From assembly GCA_024180945.1 (NCBI GenBank), contig JAKSGN010000043.1:2666001-2730000 (forward strand): a stretch of 64,000 nt of DNA, in the 5' to 3' direction. Numbering within the stretch: position 1 is the stretch's first letter; every line of letters begins with the position of its first letter. The stretch comes from Macrophomina tecta (lineage: Eukaryota > Ascomycota > Dothideomycetes > Botryosphaeriales > Botryosphaeriaceae). Of this stretch, positions 49,080 to 59,596 are shown piece after piece. Position numbers and translations under genes: made by a program. Under the pieces are notes generated by a model. The model was given only the letters and a program-made list of their open reading frames with translations. It did not search any database and was not told where the DNA came from.

Positions 49080-49310
49080 TGTTGTCGGGAGCGATGCTCC
49101 GCAAAAGAGCGTCTAGTGAGCTAGAGGGCGAAGGAAGCTAGAACTATGTAAGAGGCAAGGAGGGGCAATAGAAGAGTCTAAAACGTGTCTATTATAATTA
49201 GCCTCGCAGGCAACCAAGTAGAATATAATAACTAAGTAACCGTGATCCAAAGAGTACTACTTCCACGCACCTCGTAAGTATGCCGCCAAGTAGCCAGAAG
49301 AACCGTTTTT
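49080..49310 (-). repeat. Partial LTR of the element B family, inverted
   Basis: Starts TGTTGTCGGGAGCGATGC and on this strand matches the reverse complement of the 3' half of the element B LTR, including GCAAAAGAGCGTCTAGTGAGC and the AGTAAGCC/CCGCCAAGTAG region. It keeps TG and CA dinucleotides that the full element has lost, so it is less RIP-affected. Confidence 0.7.
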
Positions 49311-49565
49311 CCAAAAACCAGTATTGTTATTCTTTTAATGCCCGGCTCTTTGTTTATACTCCCGTTGCCGTGGTGTTGAGCCTCTTTGTGGATGAGAGCC
49401 TCCCTCTGATTCGCTAATTAGCACTCTCTTCTTCCACTGAGAAAGGCATCCCGTACCCCAACCGGCCTGCCTACTTTCTGCCCTGCAACACCGCCTAGTA
49501 ATATTTCTAGACCCTCATGACGGTTTTAAATTTTTCTAGTAGATATAGGCTATGTATAATAGCTA

Positions 49566-49760
49566 GATATTAGAATAAGTAATACAATAGCTTATTTAGT
49601 AGTAATAAGATAAATTAGTATAGATTATTATTAGAATATTGTGTGTGTATACAATAAACTCTATCTTAGTTATAGAAGATAGCGAATAAGAACGCCTTCT
49701 TAGTGCCCTTCTCTCTACCCTTATACTACTAATTCTAATAAGAGGTTTTAGTAGCGTTAT
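49566..49760. repeat. Degraded Copia-like LTR fragment
   Basis: TATTAGAATAAGTAATACA followed by GCTTATTTAGTAGTAATAAG resembles the start of the Copia LTR at 48593 but has diverged strongly. The right end is uncertain. Confidence 0.45.
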
Positions 49761-49882
49761 AGAAAACTTAATACTATAACTAAGTATACGTTATCTATCG
49801 TCACGTTATTGTTATTAGCGCTAAGCCGCCGTCTATCTGTTATTGTTATGCCTTGTATGGCGTCCGTCACCGCTAGAGGGCC

Positions 49883-50017
49883 TTGACGTGACGTTCTCCA
49901 CCCTGACTAGGCCTCCTAATCACGTATATGTGGCTAGGGGCTTTGACGTGACGTAACGTGGCGTGACGTGACGATCGCCACCCTCACTAGGCCTATTAAT
50001 CACGTATATGTGGCTAG
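49883..50017. repeat. Two-copy direct repeat, period about 80 bp
   Basis: The segment CACTAGGCCTATTAATCACG (or a close variant) through ATATGTGGCTAG occurs at about 49895-49937 and 49975-50017, each preceded by GACGTGACG. The TGACGTGACG units between them are themselves a short tandem array. No coding frame spans it. Confidence 0.7.
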
Positions 50018-50214
50018 CGCCTCTTGGTGTATATCCGCAACCTTCCGGTGCGGGATTATTCACACCAAGGATTCGCACCTGAGAATCTATTGCATTGGTC
50101 CTTCATCAGGCTCCTTGCTCATTTTCTCCACGCTTGCTCACAACTATCTGTCTTTTAGTCATCCACATCGCTTGTCGGCTTCCTAAAATTTGCCCTAGAA
50201 TTGTGCTAAGAAAG

Positions 50215-50525
50215 TATTCCATAACTAGACCATAGTCCCTACGCGCTGTCTTCCCTTATTCGTATGTTTTCCCTACGGGAGTTACGGCTGCCGGTTATTC
50301 TGCTACGCCTAGGCTTCCCTATAGAAGTCGTTCCCATACGGGCTGCGGCTACTGCCTTAACGAAGCCCATACGCGCCCTTTACCCTTAGAACTAGTTTTC
50401 CCGTGCGGGGCGCTAATCAGAAGGCTCTGCTATTTACGGCGGTTTCTAGCTCTTATAGCACTTTCTCCTGTGCGGACTTTCTATCTATAGAGTCATAAGG
50501 CCCTTGTCCCCTTGGGTTCGTAACA
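50215..50525 (-). repeat. Diverged LTR fragment of the Gypsy A family, inverted
   Basis: The reverse complement starts TGTTACGAACCC and continues with AGATAGAAAGTCCGCAC and GCGCGTATGGGCTTCG, paralleling the first 300 bases of the Gypsy A LTR. It keeps the terminal TG that the nested copy lost and is therefore less RIP-affected. Confidence 0.65.
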
Positions 50526-51079
50526 GCTGCTAAGCAAATTAGGCGAGAAGAAGAGTGTTAGATTAGAGTACTTATTAACGATTTAATTAATGAATGGCAA
50601 AAGGACTAAGGGAAAGGCTAAGAGGTGGCCTTCTTACCTGTGCTCTGCGTGTCTAAGCTAAAGTTTATTGTACAAAACAGGTGATCTTCCAACAGAAAGC
50701 CTTACCGGCTTAACGTAGCAGGGACTCTTACACGATCAGATGAGTATGTTGCCCGCCCCTTAAGGCCTTTAATGCGAGACGATTGCTCACCGTAAGACCA
50801 GTACTGTATCCCGGAGCCTATATGTCTGGCGGAGATATCTCGTGCAAGTATACGAGGTCGCTTGTCTTTGCTGTTATTAGTGATCATTTAAATCCTCGGC
50901 TACTACTCTGTAGGAAACATTTTGATTAGTTATATCGCGAACATGACTTGTACAGGAAGCTAGGCCACGAGGCCTTAATTTAAAATGTCAACGTCATTCC
51001 CCATCACTAGGCAGCTGGACAGAGACGAAACCATTATTTGCCTTTACCCCAGCGCTTGCGCAGTTGTGGTTCAAAGAAA
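50526..51079. other. Spacer between repeat DNA and the NmrA gene
   Basis: Composition returns to that of normal genomic DNA. No gene is seen; the last 200 bases should contain the promoter of the downstream oxidoreductase. Confidence 0.5.
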
Positions 51080-52139
51080 ATGGCCCCTTTAAAAAACATC
51101 GTTTGGGTTGGTGTAAGGAGCCACTGCTCTACCTATCACTGAAACTCCGCTGACCTTGATCAGGCTGGCAGGCTTAGCCTTCCATTACTGAAAAGGGTCG
51201 CTGCGACCGAGAAATTTACAATCAAGTTGCTTGTCCGAAATCTCTCTACATACTCCTCTCTCCCATCCGGGCTCGCATCGGCGCATCAAGTCGATTATTC
51301 GGACCACAAAGCCCTCGTCAATCATCTCCGCGGTCAGGACATTGTCATTGTTTTCACGAGCCTTGTACCTGGGAATGGACATGACATCAAACACATTGCG
51401 CTCATCAACGCCGCCATAGACGCTGGCGTGCAATATTTCATTCCTTCTGAATGGGCGCTGGACTCTGCGGGTGTCATGGGGAGTACGAATGAGAGGTATG
51501 GACCTACGTTACCAACCGATATGGTACTGGCGCCGAAACGTACGAGTCATAATTATTTGCTATCCCGTGCGGCTGAAGGAAAGATCAAGTTCGCAGCTGT
51601 TTATCCAGGGGTAATGTTCGAGATTAGTGAGTTGATCCATTTTCAATGCTCTCGCCATCACTTGTTTCATCCCATGTCTAATAAGAATAGGTTTCCAAAA
51701 CGGGTCATTCCGTTTTGATGTCGCCACCCGCGCCGCCTGCCTTGCAGATGACGGTGTTAATCCCTTTCCAGCAACTACGCTAGGTACCCTCTCTAGGGTT
51801 ATCATGTCGCTTTTCACAAATCCTGCACTTATTTCCAATCGGTTTTACCATGTCATAGACGGCGTCCTTACACAACAAGAGGTTTTTCGGGCCCTTGAGA
51901 AAGAGTCTAGAGTGCCATGGACGAGGACTTCTTACTCGACCAAGGAGGTACGGGCGAATGCAGTTAAAAACATGCAGAAGGGAATTTTCGGTTTGCAGGA
52001 ATATGCTGATAGCCTGATGACGCCTTTCTTCGGGGGTTTGCAGGTATTCAGCAAGATTGACAATGAATTGCTAGGTGTCGGATTTGGTGAGGTAGAGCTC
52101 AGAAATGAGGTCGAAAGAGTAGTGAGAGCACTTTTGTAA
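51080..52139 (+). CDS. NmrA/isoflavone-reductase-like NAD(P)-binding oxidoreductase
   Basis: Atypical short-chain dehydrogenase of the NmrA / isoflavone reductase group, sometimes called CipA-like in fungi. Exons are 51080-51112, 51164-51626 and 51691-52139, separated by introns of 51 and 64 bp with GT..AG ends; together 314 residues, normal for the family. The protein starts MAPLKNIVWVGAGR, the dinucleotide-binding beta strand and glycine turn, but lacks the usual second glycine of GxxGxxG. DIVIVFTSLVPG follows the second half of the Rossmann fold, QYFIPSEWALDS is the family FIPSEFG-like motif, and KFAAVYPGVMFE precedes the substrate domain. The first exon was found only by splicing and supplies the needed N-terminus. 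Substrate unknown. It is the first intact gene right of the transposon block. Confidence 0.85.
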
Positions 52140-52779
52140 CTGTTATGGCGCAGCCTACACAGGGTGGAGTCTGGGGGAGAGCGCGCAGAACTCACTCTCG
52201 CGAAAAGGAAATTGGGGGGGGCACGTGGCTCACGTGAAGCCAAGCACTGATCTGCCTGTGCAGACACAGCAGACCCACTCCACTTAATCAGATCAATCAG
52301 TTCGATTGACCTGATCCAGAATCACTCCCATCGGAATGATTCTCACGATTCACCAGATGTATACACTTTCCTACTTGTACATAAACCACACTCCTTAGAT
52401 AGCTTTGACCTTCGTGGTCAACTTCAATAGCAATCTACACCATTGCTAGTAACACGCCCTTCGCACGCAGTGCTCAGTCTTGTCACGTGTTTGACTTATT
52501 CTCACCCTCTTCTTGTACCCACTCAAGGAAACCCCCTGGGCAGGTTTTCTCTCTCTTTGGTGTATGGATCCTTAGAGGCAGAGGCCCGCTCATTACAGTA
52601 ACGTCCGCTCTTAACCTGTCTTATACAAATACTAAATTAAGCATAACGTACCGTACCAGTGCAAAAGTCAGGGCGCACGGCCAAGAAGCTAATTATGCTG
52701 CCCCAATTACCAACACTTTAGAGTCGCATTTTTCGACAAAAGAGTTACTTAAATGTAGTAAGACTTAATTCTTTATAAA
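52140..52779. other. Intergenic region, no gene seen
   Basis: Contains the 3' end of the NmrA gene. Composition turns TA-rich toward 52780. Open frames have no domain. Confidence 0.5.
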
Positions 52780-53350
52780 GCAGGGCTACTAACGAGTTTT
52801 AATAGCTACTAGCTTAAATAATATCTATAAGCTATTAGAGTATACTTTTGTAAAGCACTTCAAGGCTTAGTTTTTTTTACTAAAATATACGCTATAGGCA
52901 ACTACTCGGCTAGTAACGCCTCTATACGCTTAGGACTCCTCTCTAGCTTAATAAATAGCGTAATCTCTTAAAGCTGTATCTTTAGTAGCTACTAAAGGTA
53001 TTCCTAAATGTTTAGATTAGGCGAATATAGAGGGTAAGTAATACACCTAATTTAGTAATCACATAGCTATTTCTTAACCTAATTAGCTTAATAAATACCT
53101 GCTCTATCTTATAAATAGTATAATATATAGTTGTAGTTTCTTAGCATCTATTTCTCTAGTAGTTTAATATAGGATTTGGTAGTATAGCCTAACTTAGGAG
53201 AGTCTAAATTACGGTCTATAACGTATAAATTAGATACTCTTAGCTAACCTAAAAAGCCGCTTTATACTATATATCTTACCTTCTTACTAAGTAGCCTTGT
53301 ATTAAGCCGGCTTTAATCCTACTTTTGCTAGCGAGGTGTATGAAAAACCT
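52780..53350 (-). pseudogene. RIP-decayed Tc1/mariner transposase fragment
   Basis: The minus strand reads VLLTLYSPNLNI-EYL near 53.03-52.98 kb, the decayed form of the YSPDLNPIE motif that contains the third catalytic acid of Tc1/mariner transposases, then a basic helical tail. Stops are frequent. No inverted repeats were recognised, so only a fragment remains. Confidence 0.6.
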
Positions 53351-53499
53351 AGCTAGGTGCGTGCCTAGAGCCCCACTTAACTAATCACTTATTACTAAAT
53401 GTAACCTTTATCCACCATCTCTAGCCCTTATAGAGGTATTTCTTTAGGCACTGGTACCGAATATGAGCGTTTGCTTTAGAGATCTAAGAACACACTTGA

Positions 53500-54445
53500 C
53501 CTGTGAGTGGACCTGGTTAAGATGGCCGAGGAGAACAAGATTGACGGCATCTTCTTTGCGCATATCATCGGGCTCTGGGAGCCGCAGAGCGGTAACTGAG
53601 GCAAGATGGCACTTCTAGCTGTGCAGTTCCCCGTCAGCGACCCGGTGGTGCTTCTCTCAGACATGGCGCACGCGACCAAGAACGTTGGCTTCATGTACAC
53701 GACCTCCGTCTTTGCGCGCACCGTCTCAACTATCGACCACCTGATCAACGGCCGCATTGCCTGAAACGCCGTCACAGGCGCGTCCAAGAATGGCGCCCGC
53801 AGCATGGGCCTACCCGATGTCAAGCATCATGCGCAGCGATACGCCACCGCCGATGAGTACATCCACGTTACTTACAAGCTTTGGGAGAGTTCTTGGGATC
53901 CCGGTGCGGTCGTCAAAGACACCGGGGCCGATGGCAAGGCCAGCTTCACCTACACCGATCCAGCCAAGGTACACAAGATCCACCACAAGCGCGGGCGCTT
54001 CTCTTGCGAAGGCCCCCACCTTGTTGAGCCCTCACCGCAACACGTGCCCGTCATCCCACAGGCCGGCGCATCGGGTCCGGGCATTGCCTTTGCCGGCAAG
54101 CACGCCGAGGTCGTCTTCACCATCTCGGGCACGCCTGAGAACGCAAAGCCCAAGTACGACGCTATCAAGGCGGCGGCCGCCGAGGAGGGCCGCCGCGAGA
54201 AGGACCTGCATTTCGTAGAGGGCATTACCATTGTCGTTCGCTGAGACGGACGACGCAGCCCAGGCCAAGGAAGCCATGTATGAGAAGTACGTCAGCGATG
54301 TGGCCCACGCTCTCATGTCCAGTGGCGCCACCGGCGTCGACCTGTCGTCCATCGACCCAGACATGCCTTTGGACGAGCCGCTCAAGATTCGCTCCCGGCA
54401 TGCAGGGCAGCATCACCTTAGTCGCCTCCGGCATCAAGGACCGCT
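53500..54445 (+). pseudogene. Broken NtaA/SnaA-type flavin-dependent monooxygenase
   Basis: Remnant of a bacterial-luciferase-fold, FMNH2-dependent monooxygenase of the nitrilotriacetate monooxygenase component A group. Motifs in order: ENKIDGIFFAHIIG, AVQFPVSDPVVLLSDMAHATKN, RTVSTIDHLINGRIA-NAVTG, GLPDVKHHAQRYATADEYI, HHKRGRFSCEGPH, PVIPQAGASGPGIAFAGKHA and DLHFVEGITIVV. Two in-frame TGA codons interrupt it at 53597-53599 and 53762-53764; the second replaces the conserved Trp of RxAWN. The frame shifts at about 54239 and again near 54390 (GMQGSITLVASG is in another frame). A short deletion follows MYTTSVF. The N-terminus is missing at the junction with TA-rich DNA at about 53460. TGG to TGA is a RIP-type change, so leakage from the transposons is a likely cause. 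Confidence 0.8.
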
Positions 54446-54739
54446 GCCGGTAGTCTATAGCTTAAACAATACTGAATAAGAATGACATTATAGCACTCTC
54501 GTGTTCAAAATACGAGGCTTTGAAATGCGTGCGTACAGTGTGCAATTCTGTCTGTGATGTTAGCATGTTGGAGAAAACGAGTTGTGTATCAGTGAAAGAC
54601 TATGTGTCACGAGCCTCCGTGTGCGTGTATGAGTGTTAATCATCCAGTGTTAGATACCCACGACTACGATGGGGTGAGTATATCAAGGCGTGGAGCAAAA
54701 TTTAGATGATCTTATTGAAGACCCGATCATTGTCTTCCT
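54446..54739. other. Short spacer between two pseudogenes
   Basis: About 300 bp between the 3' ends of the broken monooxygenase and the broken dehydrogenase. No gene seen. Confidence 0.5.
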
Positions 54740-55366
54740 TCATCAGTGGGTCAAGGAGGGGTTGGTCCATTTCCCCTCATCTTCCTGATATACCATCTCG
54801 GGCACGTTCTCAGAAATCTTGGTCTTGCTCGCAGCCGGGTTGACACAAAATGCGAAAAGTCATTTATCACCATATTCCAACTGCAGGCACTCCGTCCACG
54901 TCAACATCGCAGGCTTTGAACTTCGATAACCCCCGCTCCCGGGACGAGCACTAAATGCGCCTGAAGAGGCTACATTAATAATTGCGCCGTTACTAGCTCG
55001 GGTTGAGAGTTGAATGGGAGGAACGCGCGCGCCATGTTGATGAGTCCGCGGTCATTGTCTTCCCATGTTCGCCAGTACACATCGGGGTCTGATGTTGGAC
55101 CGAAAAAAGCACGACGCCGCACTTAGATTCAGTGCGAATTGATTGATTTATGTTCCAACATCTGAATCGAGGGTTGGCTTGTACGGTTCGATGTGAGCCG
55201 CATTGTTGACGATATCCAGACGCCTACCAAAGCCCTCTGAAACGGTGTGACGCATTGCTTGAGCACTTTCTTGCCTTGCGATCTCAACGACATAGCTCAG
55301 CACTATAGGGTTGGGGCGTCTGGCTTGGGCTGTGGCCAGCTTAAGCTTTGCGGAAAGAACATCTGT

Positions 55367-55562
55367 TGTTGGAACAAGTGATGTGACAGCCTGTTCAGTG
55401 ATGAAGGCATAGATTGGCGTAGTATTTGAGGAGGGCAGCCTTGGACGATGATGATTCATACACCCTGTCGGCCTCAGCAGACCATAGCGGCCTTGAGGCC
55501 TTTTGTCCTCTCCTGAATAGACTACACTTGGCGAAAGCCAAATACACGTGATTGATCCAACA
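55367..55562. repeat. Solo LTR of the Copia family inside the SDR pseudogene
   Basis: Starts TGTTGGAACAAGTGATGTGA and ends CACGTGATTGATCCAACA, matching both ends of the Copia LTRs at 12848 and 48593. Flanks TCTGT and TTTGT form a 5 bp duplication with one C/T difference. TG and CA dinucleotides are intact, so this copy has escaped most RIP. Confidence 0.8.
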
Positions 55563-55564
55563 TT

Positions 55565-55711
55565 TGTTGTCCTGTATTGTGACAGTTTATCAGGTAGTGA
55601 GAGGCATGGATTCTGGTGAGGGAGGCCCGGGAGGCACCTCTTATCCTCATGCTACATTACTAGCTACATTTTGGTGATTCTTGCACGCACGTGATATCAA
55701 ATATCCCAACA
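55565..55711. repeat. Second LTR-like segment in tandem
   Basis: Starts TGTTGTCCTGTATTGTGACA and ends TATCAAATATCCCAACA, with a shared CACGTGAT near the end. It looks like a shorter relative of the adjoining solo LTR. The sequence CATCTG occurs just left of the first and just right of the second segment. Confidence 0.55.
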
Positions 55712-56055
55712 TCATCTGACACGCCGTAGAGGTCAGCTATCTTTGTCACAGGTACTCTCGCACGCACAAAAGCCGTGGCTGTGGCATAACCAACTCCATC
55801 CTCCCAGTGTGCGCCCGTGATCAGAAGGTGTTTTGCCAGCTAAGTGTAGCTTCAATTGGGAAACGTAGTCGTAGCTTGTGGAATCGTGTTTAGCTATAAA
55901 GGAGTCACCAGAGAGCTCTCTTTCAACCACATCGTTGACTTGTTGTATTGGGCTTGTACAGCCGAAGATCTGAGTGAAAGTGAGAAGATAAGCGAGTGAG
56001 AGACTGCGTTGATATGTGGGCGTTGCTGGCCGACAGCTTCTCCATTCCGTTAGGC

Positions 56056-57849
56056 CTAAGCATCAACCCCCGAAAGAACACCATCAATAAATTCTCCCAA
56101 GGCAAGGACCTTCTCTTCTTGCAGCCTTCTACCAAAAATTTGTAGTCCTACAGGGGCACCATGGTGCAATTCAGGATCGTCTGGTGGGAAAGTGAGTAAC
56201 AATGTGTAGCGCCCATCCGCGTTTCCATTTACTTACAGTCACGGTGCACAATATCATCTTCTTCCCCAAGTGATACATGCTCGGATTGCCTGTGCAGATC
56301 TATCGTTTTGTCAACTCGGCAAACTGGGATTGCGTAAGACGCGTAGTCGATAAGATTAATGATCGCCGTGTATCCTTCGCAGATTGTTAGTATGTGCCTT
56401 TTCATGCCGTAGTCAAGGCTCACCCATCCAGCTCACATTGCCCCTCCTCGGGGCGGCTGAGGGAAAAATCGGCATAATTATAGCATCCAAAGGCTGTCCC
56501 GTTGCCGTGCTTTCAGCGGTGCGGTTCCAGTGGTCCAAGAACTCGGCACGGTATTCACGGATCGCCTTGTTCAACTTCATGATCTCCGTCGCGTCCAGGA
56601 TTTTGGGAGCATCGACATGGAAAAAGGAGGGCATCGCAGGGTTCACGGGCTCTCCAGAGAGGGCGAGCTGTTTGAGAACGTCCGCGGCCCCGTCTATGAA
56701 GCATGCCCCGAAAAAGAGTTGGAGGGCCTCCGGGTACCGGGGCAGTGAAAAGCTCACGACCTCATGTCCAGCGCGTCGGACTGCGCTTTCCACGATGTCC
56801 AGCGCCCTGACAACCGGTGGCTGTGGATTCACTACCCCGTCAGAGCGGAGCATACCGAAGGACAGCTTTCTGCCTGTACCACTGGCTCTCTTAAGCGTTT
56901 CCAGATATATGTCGTCTCGCCAAGGTACCTCGAGCACCAGTGGGTCGCTCAGCCACGGCTCACAGCTTAGCAAGCTCTTCATGAGCAGTGTGGTCGACCT
57001 CGATGTTGTTGCCATAGGGCCGACCACGAAAACACAAGTATCTTGCCCATCCATTGGTGTCGCCAGCCCTCTGAGAGGGAGCCGATGGTAACTCGGTTTC
57101 AACCCGTAGAGGCCGTTGAAATGCGCCGGTAGCCTGACCGATGCGCCGATGTCTGTCCCCAATCCGGCTGGGCTGCCGCGTAGGGCAATAAGAGCTCCTT
57201 CGCCGCCAGAGCTGCCGCCAGCGGTAAGCATGCGGTTGTATGGATTGGTCGTGTAGCCGATGATGTTGTTGCCGGTTTCGGCGCTGCAAGATGCTGGTGG
57301 AACGCTAGTCTTAACGTACAGGATTGCCCCGAGGGTGCGCAATTCGGTCGCTACGTCGGCTTCTACGTTCTTGTACTTTTCGCTATTCTTTTCGCCTTCG
57401 AATGTTCCGATCCAGCCAACGTAGCCCATGGTAGTTTCGACCCCCTTTACGTGGATGGAGTCCTTAAGGCTGACCGGCAGACCGTGGAGAGGCCCGACTG
57501 GTTTGCGGTGCTTCTCAAAGTAGGAGTCCAAACGCTCAGCGTCTTCAACTGCACTGTCGAAGAAAATCTCGTGGAGGCAGGACACCATCTGATGAGCCAA
57601 GGCTGCTCGATGACAAAAGGCTAGTGTGACCTCCTTGGCCGTCCATTGTCCGGTGGTTGTTTTGTGAATAATGCCAACCGAATCAGTCTCGGTAATATCC
57701 ACCTCTCGCGAAGTAAGATATTGGCGTATATAGCTTCCGGAGACATCTGGTAGCGCTTCTGGCGGAGGCAAAGAAGGGATGCGCCATTCCTCTGGGATCT
57801 TGTTGGTGATCGAGTTGCGTTTGTTCTCTGCAATAGTCTCCCAATCCAT
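56056..57849 (-). CDS. Amidase signature family hydrolase
   Basis: A 562-residue amidase of the acetamidase / fatty-acid-amide-hydrolase type, cleaving a C-N amide bond. Exons are 56424-57849, 56237-56374 and 56056-56180, with introns of 49 and 56 bp in phase 1. The catalytic Ser-cisSer-Lys triad is complete: K129 in VSLKDS, S213 in AGGSSGGEGAL and nucleophile S237 in GTDIGASVRLPA (Ala replaces the common Gly before it). The C-terminal exons restore the family end, YTAIINLIDYASYAIPVCRVDK and HHGAPVGLQIFGRRLQEEKV; a frame taken without splicing would stop early after WMGEP. The start is ATG at 57849 (MDWETIAENK); upstream in-frame codons have no ATG. It is divergent from the MDR gene with a 605 bp shared promoter. 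Substrate unknown. Confidence 0.93.
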
Positions 57850-58454
57850 AATGACGTCGTGATGATTCGATTGGTGTGACCCACACTGGCGAGTCTTCTT
57901 CGTTACCAACCTGTTTTTATAATCCCACGCAGTGTTCGGCCGATGCCAATTTCACTCTTCTCCATCACGCCCCCGGGGAACGAACCTGACCAAAAATAAA
58001 CTGGCCAAAAGTCTTGATTACTCAACGATCCCGAGACGGAGCACTGTGCATGTCAACTTTTCCGTATGTTGTCATGACTAGTAACCCTCGGTGTTGCATA
58101 AGTAGTCGGATACAGGGAGAGTCGGGTAACTGCAGGAGCCGAAGCCGAATTGGCGGGCTGAGGGCGGCGCTTTTCTCGGTCGCCAGCCCCTCTGGTCCCT
58201 ATATCCCGTTTCAAATCGGACGAATCTTAACGGACAGTGCTATTGGACGACAAGCTACGACAGGATGTACTTGCTACCGATGTACTGGATCGTTCCCACA
58301 TACTGTTTCTCAAGTTCGTTTGGATCACCTCCTGTTACTACACGCATTGCGCACCAAGGGATATAAACCGCACACTCTGCCCCCGCTCCCTCCGTGCATC
58401 GATAGGAATCTCACCACTTCCTTCCACCCCGAAGATTTGACAGCTTTGCCGACC
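57850..58454. promoter_or_regulatory. Divergent promoter between amidase and MDR reductase
   Basis: 605 bp between two start codons on opposite strands. A TATAAA box at 58362-58367 lies 88 bp before the MDR start. Co-regulation of the two genes is plausible from the layout but not shown. Confidence 0.5.
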
Positions 58455-59596
58455 ATGAAAGAAGCAATTGTCCACAGCGCCGAAAAGGTTTCACTCCCAA
58501 TGGCACCTAAGTCGTATGGACTTGCTAAACTTTGAAAGGTTGAAATCATAGATTCGCCAATTCCCACACCAGGACCTGACCAAGTGGTGGTGCGGGTCAT
58601 CGCCAGCGGGTGCAACCCAAAAGACTGGTACTTATCACTCATATCTTGCTTACATCTCGTGCTAAAGGACCTTCCAGGAAAGTGGTGGAGCTTTTCAACA
58701 AACACCATAATTCAGGCGATGATATTGCTGGTTTCGTGCACGCCGTCGGTGCCAATGTCTACGAATTCAAGCCGGGCGACCGTGTTGCCCCCTTCCACGA
58801 GATCATGGCGCCGGGCGGCAGCTTTGCAGAGTACGCCGTGGCGTGGCAGTACATGACGTCTCACATACCGGACAATGTCAGCTTCGAAGAGGCTTCGACG
58901 ATCCCTTTGGCCGGATTGACAGCTGTAGTCGGCAACTACATTCGGCTGGGACTGCCGGAGCCATGGAAACCTGCGACCGAGAAAGTGCCATTCCTGGTCT
59001 ACGGCGCAGCGTCTGCTGTGGGCGCTTTCGCGATCAAGCTGGCGCGCCTATCCAACATCCACCCCATCATTGGCGTGGCAGGAAGGGGGATCCCGTACGC
59101 CGAGTCGCTGATTGACAAAGCCAAGGGAGACGTCATCATCGACTATCGCAATGGAAATGAAGCAGTGGTGTCTGGAATCAAAGACGCCCTCAAAAACGCT
59201 GGAGCCTCGCATATCTACCACGCCTTCGATGCCGTCTCAGACAACGGAAGCCATAATGACGTGGTCACTGTACTTGCGCCCGAGGGCCGAGTTACCTATG
59301 TCTTCCCTCTGGAACATACAGCCCCGCCTGGGTTCAGCTATCCAAAAACTTACAAGTCTGCTGAATTCAGCAATGTTGGGGACGCATATGGCGAGCATAG
59401 ACAGGAAGGGTTTATCTACCTTCGATGGGTCTTCCGGATGGCGATGGAAGGGAAATTTGCGCCGCATCCACATGAAGTCGTTCCAGGCGGTCTTGCAGGT
59501 GTGAGTCAGGCATTGCAGAATTTGAAAGCGGGAAAAGCAAGCGCGATAAAGTATGCTTTTAAGATACCCGACACAGAGGGCGCTGTGCAGGATTGA
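58455..59596 (+). CDS. MDR-family NAD(P)H reductase (zinc-independent alcohol dehydrogenase-like)
   Basis: A 346-residue medium-chain dehydrogenase/reductase of the quinone-oxidoreductase / trans-enoyl-reductase side, similar in type to fungal CipB-like proteins. Exons 58455-58487, 58539-58627 and 58678-59596 join through 51 and 50 bp introns. Splicing gives the family start MKEAIVHSAEKVEIIDSPIP, then GCNPKDWK, GDDIAGFVHAVG and FKPGDRVAPFH. The cofactor site is YGAASAVGAFAIKLA at about residues 149-163 (an AAxxVG variant). The Cys and His ligands for catalytic zinc are absent, so a reductase acting on an activated double bond or quinone is more likely than an alcohol dehydrogenase. The C-terminus is normal (NLKAGKASAIKYAFK). 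Divergent from the amidase. Confidence 0.9.

Larger units (their letters stand above)
54740..55930 (-). pseudogene. Classical short-chain dehydrogenase (SDR), broken by LTR insertion and stops
   Basis: Pieces of one classical SDR lie in order on the minus strand. DYVSQLKLHLAGKT and, in the next frame, LLITGAHWEDGVGYATATAF give the cofactor-binding start (55.9-55.74 kb). After the LTR-like insertion (55367-55711) come LSAKLKLATAQARRPNPI and GRRLDIVNNAAHIEPYKP (NNA motif). Then NGAIINVASSGAFSARPGSG and GYRSSKPAMLTWTECLQLEYG carry the catalytic Ser and Tyr-x-x-x-Lys. The C-terminus reads ISENVPEMVYQEDEGKW and ends at a TGA near 54744. Damage consists of a frameshift near 55822, the insertion, a disrupted segment near 55.0-55.1 kb, and an in-frame TGA after EYGDK. 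The gene is non-functional; substrate class unknown. Confidence 0.78.

Noticed and set aside
56413..57909. Amidase ending at 56413 and starting at 57909
   Set aside because: The stop at 56413 lies inside an intron and the upstream codon is TTG; splicing and the ATG at 57849 restore the full family length.
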